Shown one piece after another: positions 1 to 9,706 of a DNA stretch of 64,000 nt. Location of the stretch: NCBI GenBank assembly GCA_030765045.1, contig CM060964.1, positions 146,849,565-146,913,564 on the forward strand, read 5' to 3'. The notes under the pieces were generated by a model, which saw only the letters and a list, made by a program, of their open reading frames with translations, made no database searches and had not been told where the DNA came from. The position numbers were made by a program, and so were the translations under genes. The first letter of the stretch is position 1; each line of letters starts with the position of its first letter. Source of the DNA: Tenodera sinensis. Taxonomy: Eukaryota; Arthropoda; Insecta; Mantodea; Mantidae.

Positions 1-325
1 AGAAAGATTTATGGTTCAGTATGTAATGGTGGAATTTGGCGTATCAGAACAAGTAATGAAATATCAAAGCAATATAAAGATTGGATATAGTGAATGGTAT
101 AAAGATCAGAAGGCTTCAATTGCTGGGCCATTTGATAAGAATGGAAGATACAAGAATCCCAGAAAGCACACTAAATTCAAGGTTGGATAGTAAGAGAAGA
201 GGACGCCCAAAGCTGAGATGGATTGCTGATGTGGAAGAAGATCTCAGATCACTGGATGTGAGAATATGGAGAAGGAAGGCACAGGACCGAGTCGAAAGGG
301 GCATATCATTAGGGAGGCCAAAGCC
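1..325 (+). pseudogene. C-terminal tail of a non-LTR retrotransposon reverse transcriptase, frameshifted
   Basis: Conceptual translation gives the tail common in insect endonuclease-reverse transcriptase polyproteins: an IYGSVCNGGIWRIRTSNE segment, then RLQLLGHLIRMED, then GRPKLRWIADVEEDL and WRRKAQDRVE. The first segment (bases 1-90) and the rest are in different frames, so there is a frameshift near base 85-90. The catalytic reverse-transcriptase core would lie left of the window. The 3' end runs straight into a purine microsatellite, which fits the A-rich simple tail of such elements. The family assignment rests on remembered tail motifs; the exact clade is unknown. Confidence 0.75.
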
Positions 326-556
326 ACGGGAAAAAGAAGAAGAACAAGAACAAGAAGAAGAAGAAGAGGAAGAAGAAGAACAAGAACAAGAACAAGAAGA
401 AAAGAAGAACAAGAAGAAGAACAAGAACAAGAAGAAGAAGAGGAAGAGGAAGAAGAAGAAGAAGAAGAAGAAAAGAAGAAAAAGACGAAGAAGAAGAAGA
501 GGAAGGAAAGAAGAAAAAGAAGAAGAAGAAGAAGAAGAAGAAAAGAAGAAAAAGAA
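326..556. repeat. GAA/AAG purine microsatellite with GAACAA interruptions
   Basis: About 230 bases of GAA, AAG, GAACAA and GGAAGA triplets directly after the retrotransposon tail. All plus-strand frames stay open as Glu/Lys/Arg runs, so the 205-codon frame spanning 81-698 is an artefact of the repeat fused to the retroposon tail. Confidence 0.95.
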
Positions 557-1118
557 GTTCTATTACTTGTGTTACGCTAAACTGTCATTTTCCTTTGAAG
601 TTCTGTTTTCCTGGTATTTCCGACAAATAGCCATTCAATGTTTTAAACTTGGATGTGAAATTTCAGGTCAAATACACGATTACATGTTCGCTGATTAAAA
701 CCAACTTGCAAATTTCACAGTGCACACGCATCTGTCTCCATGAATAGCTTTAGGAATGTGGTATATTAATATTAATTAAACGTTTTAAATTTAATTTCAT
801 TATAGTGATATGACGCCTCTAATGTCGCATATTTAGTTTCCATCCTCGCTGCGAGCTCGTTCTGGATTTATAACGTTAATGTTCTTTTCTATACATTGAC
901 ATTATTTTCTTACGACCAAGTGTAAGGGAAGTAAAATGACATCCTCTATGGACTTACAAACACCTTACGCCCCTCTCCTTTTAAACAGGTATGAGCTGGC
1001 AAGTCGACCTTTGAGTCCACTTGGCATAATTAATAGATATGCCATCCTGACTTCCCGATCCTGACAAGGATTCTGTACGACCCTCCTCTCTCTACTACTG
1101 TACCCACTGATGACCCTA
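557..1118. other. Unassigned, AT-rich, no gene seen
   Basis: No protein similarity, RNA gene or tandem structure recognised. Sequence is moderately AT-rich and every frame is closed by short-range stops. Confidence 0.5.
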
Positions 1119-1185
1119 TGGTGGGCAGAGGTGGGGGACGCAGCGGCTGGACAGTAGACCTTGGCTCTAAAAAGGTTATCACCTT
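1119..1185 (+). repeat. Short dispersed repeat, copy 1 (partner at 26886-26950)
   Basis: The block beginning GTGGGCAGAGGTGGGGGACG is repeated in the same orientation at 26886 and continues through GCAGCGGC and a degenerate TAG-ACCTTGG tail. It looks like the end of an interspersed element of unknown class. Confidence 0.6.
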
Positions 1186-1202
1186 GGGTTGTTATTTATC
1201 TT

Positions 1203-1612
<410 letters not shown>

Positions 1613-2299
1613 TCTACACGTTTTGAACAGTATGCTTTGTTTAAATAATCCTGAGCAGTATTTATAATTTACATACTTAAAAATTGTAAGTACTATTAAG
1701 TGCTATAAGGTAATGAAAATTGACGTGTTGTTACTACAAACGGGAAAATAGATCAGAAGTGAAATATAAGGAAGTAGAAGCAAGCTCAGTCAATCTAAAC
1801 ATTATTAAACTATACTTTGCACCTGAAGTGTTTTCTGGTAGAACTGGAAAGAAATGTTATTTCATATGCGATTTTCAGTAATAACATGTGTTTCTGTTAT
1901 TCAATGGTGTCACTTTCTAAAAATGCATTTGCCCGGATTTTATGCATATCTACACTAAACTTTCCGTTGCCGGAGCTTGAAGTCTTCAATAAGACATGCT
2001 GTGATGCCGGCCGACAGCGGGAAGGCGGCAGCACATCAAAGTGAGCCAAGATCAGGCTACATCACATTTAACAATGGAGCGGCGGAACAAAGAGTTTCCA
2101 GGGCGTTCGTTAGACTCCTGATTACCGGCTTACTTTTGAAAGGTTCAAGAAAGATCGGGACTACGTCATTCCCGGTATGAAAGCTTGCGAGACGACAAGA
2201 GAGAATAGTAGTAGTTGTATGGAAGCGCGAATGTTGAACGACACAGCTGTTAGCAGTGGGTATGTAAACAGTCATCCTCGTGAGAGAACTGTATGTGTC
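1613..2299. other. Unassigned, possibly left part of an LTR element
   Basis: No recognisable coding sequence. GC content rises from about 1970 into the LTR-like region that follows, so part of this stretch may be the U3 of that element, but I could not find a convincing left terminus. Confidence 0.4.
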
Positions 2300-3250
2300 G
2301 ACAGAGATAGTTTGGGATACGTCGCGTTGGAGTTATTGTTCTAAGAAGTAGTTTTAGTGAGTGTGATCGTTGAAGCCAGCAGTTGGTTCGACAGAGAGAA
2401 CTCAAAGACAGAAAAGTTTGTGGTAAGTTTACTAGGGGACAGAACAGCTGTGAGTTGCAAGCTCACGACGAGTTGTAGACTGTGTTAACGATAGAAGAGA
2501 ACTGTGTATTTGTGATTTAGTTTTAGAAGATAAATAAAGTCACAGAAAGAGCAATTGAACTTAATTGTCATTTGCCACACGGGTGTCAGGAGCAGACTTA
2601 GTGATCAGAGCTTCACGGGTGATCAGCCGTGTTAAATTTAAGAAGGTCGAGCTTTCGGCCATTATACACTCCATGACCATCTTCAGGACTAAAATGATTT
2701 TAGTCATCATTTTAGTCCTGAAGATGGCCATGGAGTGTATAATGGCCGAAAGCTCGACCTTCTTAAATTTAACACGGCTGATCACCCGTGAAGCTCTGAT
2801 CACTAACGTTCGCCGTGAAAGCTTCAAATCTTACAGGAGCAGACTTGTAACATAGTCATTTTGTTACATTGGTGTCAGAACTGCGATGTGAACGCCGCGA
2901 TGGAGCGGAATTCAAAATTCATGACGGAGGCAATGCTCGAAAAGTTATTGGCCAGAATGTAGAAGAGGGAGTCGGCAATGAAATCCGGAATATAAAAATG
3001 AATCCAGATTAGAATGAATGAAATCCGTAGTGGAGAAGTTGGGAAGGAAAGTGAAAACATGGAAATATGAGTTGGAAGAGATGAAATCAGAAATGTCTGA
3101 GATTAAGTTGGAGCTATCGGCGAAGATTGATCGGTAGGTAACTGGTCGGCGCGGAAGACATGGAAAACTCGGCAAAAAGGAGGAAGAAGTTTTAGAAGAA
3201 AAATAAAGTGACAGAAAAAGTAATTGAATTTATCTGTCATTTATCACAAT
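2300..3250 (+). mobile_element. LTR-retrotransposon remnant: LTR 3' end, primer-binding-like site, gag start
   Basis: An AATAAAGTCACAG polyadenylation-like block at about 2535 is followed by a GTTACA terminus at 2863-2868. Next comes TTGGTGTCAGAAC, which resembles the primer-binding region of insect gypsy/BEL elements. At 2900 an ATG opens a frame starting MERNSKFMTEAMLEKLL, closed by TAG after 20 codons. Downstream EMKSE-type repeats are in broken frames. A 60-base block (2521-2580) recurs at 3190-3249 at roughly 85 percent identity, as expected if a second LTR edge or an internally deleted copy follows. The class call is inference from termini and gag-like heptads. Confidence 0.5.
2598..2806. 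repeat. Near-perfect 101-bp inverted repeat (fold-back) inside a 13-bp target-site duplication
   Basis: Left arm 2598-2698 and right arm 2706-2806 are reverse complements with one mismatch that I can see; the loop is only 7 bases. The insertion is bracketed by CAGGAGCAGACTT at 2587-2599 and again at 2834-2846. The arm, read on the appropriate strand, gives a peptide ending NLTRLITREALIT, like the ITQLVTREVLI peptide in the Penelope-like element near 25.3 kb. The fold-back is therefore probably made of two inverted Penelope-like 3' ends. Confidence 0.8.
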
Positions 3251-5390
3251 AAATTAGGACAGATTTCTGATAATTAATCGATTTTCCCCCTCATTTCCCA
3301 GGTTAATTTTTTTGCAGTGTCGGGTTTTGCTTTGTCGTGGTAGGAGTACATTGTAGGGCTCAGTGTATCTTTATTGAAACAGTAAAGATTGGTCATTCGC
3401 TTTTTCGACATGTGTTCTCCTAGGAGACTTGAATTTGGAAGTTTGGACTTATGTGACACATTTACTTTCCGGAAAACCCTATAAACTGTGTGAGCACTAC
3501 TTTTACCACGATCTTGATTTATCAACACTTGTGTCTTTATAAAGAATATTTCACACTTCGATTTTATAGAGTTTCTTCTAAGCTGAAATTGTTCACGCTT
3601 TTTACACCAATCAGTCTCACACGCTGTGTCGACTAAAGTCCATTACTTTAAATGAACATCTTACTTTACTGTCTGCAAAATAACGTCACGAGACTTTATG
3701 AAGTTACAGTACATAACACTTCTAGCAAGACTAAAGAGAGGAGACCGGCGAAACACTGGTCCTGTTTCTGCAGAAACCGATTGAAGAGGATATCCCTAAT
3801 GATAAGAGCATTGTTTTTGAAAAGGGAAGAAAAGGGTACCTTGCCTACACACTGGTGTTGAAAGCTATGAGGTTTTCCTTGTTCCCTCAATTACAAAAAC
3901 CTATGTCGTTTTAGAAGGAAAGAAAAAGGTTATTTATCGCTACCTGCCACTCTAACTCGACTGCCAATATCACGGGTGCACAAGTGTGGCTCTTTATGTC
4001 ACGGCTCGGTGACGTAATCTCTCCCACTACAGTCGTCCACTGCGTCAGTATGAGCACAAATCAGCACTAACACTAACCGCCGACAACCCACAACAGGGAA
4101 CACGATGTCAACAACTCGACAACGTTTCCATGCTAACTGTGAAAACGATTATTTTGTTATTAAATACTGTAAACATTACTTCATTAGCCGCAACCGCAAA
4201 TGCATTTATAGGAAATTTAACAAAATAGGATAACCAATTATCTTTCGAAGATAGGTGTAACTTCCCGTGCATACAGTCCTTGCGGATTATTGATCCGTTA
4301 GTTGGCTACAGAAAAATCCTACACGAACTGACTCATTTGAATCCAAAGTTTCTGATCTAAAAAAAATATGGAAAGAAATCTGTCTTTCAGTTTTCGTTCA
4401 TTATCACCATCGTTTGGTCCGCAAAATGAATTAGAGCATTTAGAAACCCTAGTTACCAATCGAAATACGAAAAATTAAACTTCGATTTTTACTGACAATT
4501 ATCAAGTGAAAGTTTCCCCAAAATACACTGCTTTGCAGCCCACCTAATGACAATTTTCAGCACAACATACTTGTATGAAAAAAGTTTTCCCCAAATGAGT
4601 TAAATGAAAAGTAATGCAATGTCTACATTAACTAACAAGCATTTAGGTGCGTCACTTCAGTTTGTACAACGTCTTTATCCCCGGCCTTTGAGGCGTTAGT
4701 GAGATCAAAACGCTTGCAACCGTTATCACAGAGAAGTAAATAAAATTCATCTTTATACAAAATAGATAACAAATAACGATTTTGTCACGGTTTAGTACAC
4801 AAACAAGTGTTTACAGTGCAAAGGCGCCTTACATAGCCACTGAACAAGCAGGAGAGGCTTCATTACGTCACAGCGGTGGATTGAGGACTGAAATGTTTCC
4901 CTTCAGTAGCATGGGTTGCGCTCTCGTGGCTTACAGAGATAAAAGCACGCGACTTTGACAGACGAGTTCAAAATGTAACACTCTAATGCAAGAAAACTCT
5001 ATTTGCAATAGAACTGCCATATAAATAGCTACTCCCTTATTTAGTTAATGACTGGGTAAGCTAGTGAAGTCTCTAAACTTCCGCCAGTTGCAAGAACGAC
5101 ACTATACTGTCGGTTAACTATATACTCTCGTCTTTAAGGGAGAAGATGCAATTGACAGTGCCGGCGTAATCATACACAGTTATCTTAATCACACGTATGA
5201 TGTCGCTGCAACAATTGCCACGCGTTCAGGATTGCACAAATAATTTTGTTGATAAAGTCGTTTCGTGTTTTCTGCAAGCCAAAATGTTATACAAAAGAAA
5301 CAGAAGTAAACTTTTCTCTTAAAGGAACAACATATTGTCAGCATTAATTTCAGAAATTAAACATAATATAAAATAAATTCACAGACGCAG
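3251..5390. other. Unassigned intergenic sequence
   Basis: No gene, RNA or repeat family recognised. Several 60-85 codon frames on both strands show no familiar motif and no consistent coding pattern. A TATAAATAG string near 5021 could be a TATA-like element, but there is nothing downstream to support a promoter. Confidence 0.45.
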
Positions 5391-6015
5391 TTAGTAGTAT
5401 GAACATGTATGTTTGAGCACAGTTCTGAACGGTGTGCTGATCCATACATGTTTCAAAATCAGTGTTGAAACATACATGCCCCAATATGGAGGCAGGAAAT
5501 TGTCGGGAAAGGGCTGGGAGGCACGTGTTGAGCTGTAGAGTGTAACTGTGTTATTCCAGAAATAGATGTGTGTATGTTTGAAGGTGGTGGTAGGTGGTGG
5601 AGCATATCTCTGAAGGCTGTGTTGATCCATCATGTTTTAAAATCGGTGTTGAAACATGCATGTTCCAATATCGACGACGGAGGAAATTCTCGGAGTCTGG
5701 GGGGATTTCATGTGTTGTTGTGTAGAGGAATAAATGTGTTATTTCCGGAAAATTTGTGTATAAATAATGCCATCTCTTTCTTTTTAAAAGACATGTACGT
5801 ATGAAAAACCAGGGTGAAGGGGGTGTTGCGATCACTTTCTTTTCTTTTAAAGCCATGTACATATATGAATACCATCTGTTTCTTTTTAAAAGACATGTAC
5901 ACATATTGTGTTGAAATATACATGTATGCAAATCGGGTTGAGGGGAGGGAACTTGTGTGTAATGCCGTCTCTTTCTTTTTAAAAGACACGTAGGTATATA
6001 CAGAGTGTGTAATTA
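5391..6015. repeat. Block of direct repeats, two classes
   Basis: A roughly 185-base unit containing TGTTGAAACATGCATG-type sequence occurs at about 5400-5585 and again at about 5590-5775. A second, shorter unit containing TTTCTTTTTAAAAGACATGT occurs at about 5775, 5838, 5880 and 5972 with small changes. The block sits just outside the first Polinton gene remains, so it may be subterminal or terminal repeat sequence of that element; that link is inference. Confidence 0.6.
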
Positions 6016-6965
6016 GATGAATGAACAATGTACGTTATTTGCAACTATACGGGTTTGCAAATACATGTATTTGACCTTGGTGTGTTGGAACATGAGCATC
6101 GTGCGCCAACGATGCCCCAACCATATCTCATCGATATGATGTGAGCAAGAAAACAAAAATGAAGTATGCAGTGATGTGATGAAGAGGTTGCATGCTAAGA
6201 GAGGTAGCGTGGGTCACGTAGTGGGGGAGAGGCTGCACCGAACAGGAACCAACATATTCAGCCTCCCCTCCCCCCTTTTCACGGAAACGCGTGTCTACCT
6301 GCAGTCATTCGACTGTGAACCGTCAAGATGAGCAGTGAAACAACAAGCATCAAAGTGAACAGTGAAACAGCGGACAGAGCCGAGCGATTTCGTCTTCTGA
6401 GTTGAAACGTGCAACTACCAGCCTATGCAGCAGTATTGGGCGGAAGAGCACGCGGAATCTTGTAACGGAACTACACATCGAACCGTGTGCAAGGATCCAT
6501 CGAAGCATAGGAGGATCGCTACAGTAGCCCAAGGCGTAAAGGACTGCGGCGTGTATCCCAGCAGCAGATATGTAGAAAACCCGTTGGATAGTGAGATAGT
6601 GTTGTGATGGACGTAAACTAAAAATGAATATTATGTAATTACAGATCTGGGGAAGGTGAAAACGTACAAGAATATAGATCGCTAGGTGCCCGTCGAAGAA
6701 GACTTGCCACTGCAACGCGGTTCGACACACGTTGAGGGTCCAAAAGTCGTGAGTTCAAAGGAAAAGTGAGTAAAAAATCACGATACTTATACATTACGAC
6801 AACCTAGTAGTAAACTCAATGGTAAAACATAGCGTGTGTCCAATAATAAACCAGAGAAGCAGATCATCAAACCGAGGGTCCTCAAAAAGGAGTTTAATCA
6901 AGACAGCTTTATAATAATGATGTTCGAACCTATGGCACCCACACCGGACAAGGATAACGTATAGG
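6016..6965. other. Unassigned; expected position of the major capsid C-terminus
   Basis: A full Polinton major capsid gene starting at 7936 on the minus strand would reach to about 6.6 kb, but no frame here is convincingly capsid-like. Minus-strand frames at 6350-6730 and 6794-7165 and a plus-strand frame at 6425-6607 are unassigned. Either the C-terminal capsid region has decayed beyond sight or it was replaced. Confidence 0.4.
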
Positions 6966-7181
6966 ATGGCTAATAGTGTGTATATGGGTGACGACAGCAG
7001 CATCAGCCCCGAGCATCTTGTGAACATAGGACTGTACCACGAATTACCAGTCCTATACATCAAAGCAGCAAACGAAACATTCGTGTACATCACAAAGGAC
7101 GATTGGCACATAATAGTGCAAGAGAAGTGTGCGTTGAAAGAAGATTTGTGCACCAACAATGACAAAACGAGTTTTCTCTAG
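6966..7181 (+). CDS. Hypothetical 71-residue protein overlapping the capsid remnant
   Basis: ATG-initiated plus-strand frame encoding MANSVYMGDDSSIS, then a hydrophobic/aromatic stretch LPVLYIKAANETFVYI and TKDDWHIIVQEK. The composition looks protein-like and the frame is intact, which is notable in such a decayed element. However, it overlaps the region where the minus-strand capsid gene should run. I do not recognise it; it may be a small Polinton protein or chance. No ribosome-context or splice evidence is available. Confidence 0.25.
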   Translation: MANSVYMGDDSSISPEHLVNIGLYHELPVLYIKAANETFVYITKDDWHIIVQEKCALKEDLCTNNDKTSFL

Positions 7182-7936
7182 CTTCGACGTTGTTGCAAAA
7201 TTCCATATAATTGCTCTCGTCTGTAGTACTGCAAGTTGAGCATGTAGATCCAGGGTTCAAAATGCAATGTTCAGTGCACGATCCGACTTGACGAGTTTAA
7301 ATTTCTCCACTTTCTCGGCATCGGTAGGTAGAAGCCTTGGCATTCTTCATTCGATCCGTGTAAGTTTATGCTCAAATGGATCGGTGCCTAGCACACAATT
7401 ATTAGAATTTTCAGATCTAATGAGAACAAGTTCAAACTGACTATTTAGGATGAATTCCTTGTGATCGTCAGCGAAACCTAACAGCATCGATAGTGGAATG
7501 ATAGAATTGAACACACCGTTCGAGGTATTCACGATGTCGATGTCATCTCCAGAATAGGACCAGCCCGCGTTCTGCAAACGCTTAGATTCCAGGGCGTTAA
7601 GAGAAGCACAGTTGCGTAGTGTTGATGTAATACCATAATTCCTAATTCTATCTATAGTAGTGCCATTCATATCCAGAAGAATCTCATCGAAGAGGAATAC
7701 CATGGAATTATTGGACAGTTTTGCAGTTGTAGCTTCACCATTAGACTTAGTAAGCGTTACCCCTTTGTAGAAGTAACTCCTACTTGAAGCATGTACAAAT
7801 CCTCGGCCTGGCATGGAATTCCAATTCCATCGTTCACGTCGAGAGCTGAAGTATTGTAGGGTAGGAAGATATGCTCTTCCTCTTTACTGATCTTATCATC
7901 AAAGCTCGGAACTCCCGTTACATCCAACACGTCCAT
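7180..7936 (-). pseudogene. Polinton major capsid protein (double jelly-roll), broken
   Basis: ATG at 7936-7934 opens a frame with VTGVPSFDDKI and EEEHIFLPYNT, the N-terminal pattern of insect Polinton capsid proteins. A frameshift near 7785 moves into the frame carrying SNNSMVFLFDEILLDMNG and DRIRNYGITSTLRNC, then ESKRLQNAGWSYSGDDID, IPLSMLLGFADDHKEF and ELVLIRSENSNN. These are recognisable hallmarks of the double jelly-roll major capsid family. At 7347 a TGA replaces an expected Trp just before RMPRLLPTD, and further frames continue to about 7180 (KTRFVIVG). The C-terminal third is not recognisable. It lies directly downstream of penton, as in other Polintons. In a live element it would form the icosahedral shell. 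Confidence 0.85.
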
Positions 7937-8000
7937 TATAGTACCTCGAAGTCTAGACCCTCGAGGAATCTTCGACTCGATGGTGTGAACAGTTAGAATG

Positions 8001-8942
8001 TCAAAGATCGATTAGTGCTGAATCTCGAGAAAGGCTTTTAGTACTGTAACGTCGCTTAAAATTGCGTCGTATGTGAAGTCGCACGATGATGGTTTCGTTC
8101 CTGAAGCCGAGCGTATCACCGTTCTAGTCTACCACTCGAATGTCGAGATGATCAATGAGATTCGTATCGATGATGGGTAGATATATAGGGTTGGATGGCT
8201 TCTGTGAAATGTGGTAACCTGGAGGAACCCATGGGAAAAACTCATACAGCGAATGACCATGTTTACCATCGATGAAGGAGCCGGTAACTAGACTGCGTTC
8301 GATGCGGATGATGCTGATCTTGAAGATTTTCAACAATTCGTCAGACTCGGTCAACACATTCGGTTGAATCACATGTTTCCCTGTGAAACCGAGAAGAGAT
8401 CCAATCGACCTCTCTCGAGAAAAGCCGACAGCATAGGGACATTGTAGCTCAGACTTCATGGTATTATTATTAGGACTGAGACTTCATGGTATTATTAGGA
8501 CGTAGAATAAACTCATCACTAAAGCCACAGTTTTTAGTACCACATCGTGTTTAGGGGTATCAGCTGTGCTGTGAGTGTGTTCACCCATACCTAGAGCTAA
8601 GCCATCAGTACTGAACGAAACAGCCCCATGCACACGGTAAGTTGACTAAGAATTGTGGCTTTACTCATCACCAGCTTCCAGACTAGCATTGAGGAAATGA
8701 TTGATGTTATCCAACTCGTAAGTGCCATGAGGAATCACTATTCGTTCATCGTTCCCATCCGAAACGTAATGGAATAGGATGTTGCTCTCATCAACATTGG
8801 GGATGGAATAGGTCTCGAAATTCAATTGAGCAATCTCGTAAAGTCCGTTCGGATCCAGATGGAGGGGTGTATTGAGAAAGGTGGAGAAGCTGGTATCAGC
8901 TCCACTCGCTGTGTAACAATGTAACTCATTTTGACCACTCAT
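8001..8942 (-). pseudogene. Polinton minor capsid (penton, single jelly-roll), broken
   Basis: ATG at 8942-8940. First frame: MSGQNELHCYTAS, then LYEIAQLNFETYSIPNVDES and IPHGTYELDNINHFL, typical of the penton N-terminus; it stops at 8661. The second frame from 8459 has SIGSLLGFTGKHVI, IRIERSLVTGSF, LYEFFPWVPPGYHI and NPIYLPI, the conserved jelly-roll half. A TAG at 8124 is followed in the same frame by FRNETIIVRLHI, ending at a TGA at 8001-8003. The stretch 8460-8660 is frameshifted and contains a short tandem duplication (8453-8500). The start codon overlaps the end of the protease gene by 17 bases. It would cap the vertices of the virion shell. Confidence 0.85.
8453..8500. repeat. Short imperfect tandem duplication inside penton
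   Basis: ACTTCATGGTATTATTA-type sequence followed by GGACTGAG or GGACGTAG occurs twice in a row. It adds an extra ATG context (8459) and helps disrupt the penton frame. Confidence 0.7.
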
Positions 8943-9320
8943 ACACCTCGACGAATGAGTTGTATAAGAGAAACTGTAAGCACAGATGACCACAAATCAC
9001 GGAATCGAAATCTGGAAACCGCCTTGTGTTATACAGAACTTTAACATACTCGAGGTAAGCTTCATTTTCCTTGGAGGATTCAGGTTGCCGAAACTGTCAA
9101 AGTAGAATGCCACGTGACCATCCTTGCGTATAGCAATCTAATGCGTTCCTGGATTATGCGAGTTATCCAAATTCACAACAATCCTCTCTGTTGGTTGAGG
9201 ACGATGAGGCAGATTATCGAGCATGTATACACCTCTAAAATATAGAATGCGCAGACGTCGAGCATAAGTAGCAATTCCTGTACCATTCAAGGCTTTTTCC
9301 GGGATAAGATCAGGTCTCGC
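8926..9320 (-). pseudogene. Polinton cysteine protease (adenain-like, PRO), broken
   Basis: Reading minus strand: EKALNGTGIATYARRL, YFRGVYMLDNLPHRP, VVNLDNSHNPGTH, then a TAG where the family has Trp, then YFDSFGNLNPP. After a frameshift, VICGHLCLQFLLYNSF follows. The catalytic set of the Ulp1/adenain fold is therefore visible: His in GTH, acidic/Asn residue in YFDSFGN, and Cys in ICGHLC. The gene ends at a TGA at 8926-8928, 17 bases inside penton. In a live element it would process capsid proteins. The N-terminal edge is obscured by a poly-T tract at 9327-9361. Confidence 0.85.
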
Positions 9321-9326
9321 CCCGAG

Positions 9327-9361
9327 TTTTTTTTTTTTTTTTTTAATTATTATTATTTTTT
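9327..9361. repeat. Poly-T / TTA tract between protease and phospholipase-like gene
   Basis: A run of about 18 T followed by AATTATTATTATTTTTTT. It could be a poly-A tail of a very short minus-strand retroposition or slippage; no target duplication was evident. Confidence 0.6.
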
Positions 9362-9419
9362 TAAGCGAAGGTACAAGCCCTTACCTTCCGTTTCTTACGT
9401 CGAAGACCTTTGCTCTGAG

Positions 9420-9653
9420 CTACTTGTCGGCTAAATAGCGTGACTCCGTATCCTTATGCGTTGCGTAGGCGACATCGCGATCACGGCACGCTGAATCCAA
9501 CTGATTTATGGGCTCGTCACCCCTCTGCAGTGATTTATGTAGTTTCGTGCCGAGACCGCAGAACCGGTATCCTGGCAAGTGAGCCTCGAACGATAGAGCA
9601 TTTATCACGGAATCAAGGATTCCTGATCCCTTCCTCACACGTGCAGGCGTCAT
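9420..9653 (-). pseudogene. Phospholipase A2-like capsid-associated protein of the Polinton (parvovirus-type PLA2 fold), truncated
   Basis: ATG at 9653-9651. After a basic N-terminus (MTPARVRKGSGIL), residues about 25-75 read LPGYRFCGLGTKLHK, INQLDSACRDRDVAYA and ESRYLADK. This matches the parvoviral/insect Polinton PLA2 motif pattern: glycine-rich calcium loop YxxxGxG, then the DxACxxHD-like catalytic segment. Here the catalytic His position reads Arg (CRDRD instead of CxxHD), so the copy is probably inactive. A TAG follows the DK motif at 9420, while a basic tail (KKRK) continues in another frame to about 9366. In related elements this protein is thought to help membrane breach during entry. 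It is divergent from the ATPase across 53 bases. Confidence 0.7.
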
Positions 9654-9706
9654 AGTGAACTAAGAAATAAAAAGAATACCGTGCGCTTTATAGGATTAGT
9701 CTTGAC
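9654..9706. promoter_or_regulatory. Divergent intergenic spacer between the PLA2-like gene and the ATPase
   Basis: Only 53 bases separate two opposing ATG codons, so any promoters for both genes must lie in or overlap this spacer. It is AT-rich (AAGAAATAAAAAGAATACCG), with TTTATAGG nearby; the role is inference. Confidence 0.35.

Noticed and set aside
81..698. 205-codon charged protein
   Set aside because: Retroposon tail fused by read-through to a GAA microsatellite.
5551..6028. Overlapping 106- and 126-codon minus frames
   Set aside because: They repeat the peptide of the direct-repeat block (MSFKKKE) and shift frame between repeats; repeat artefact.
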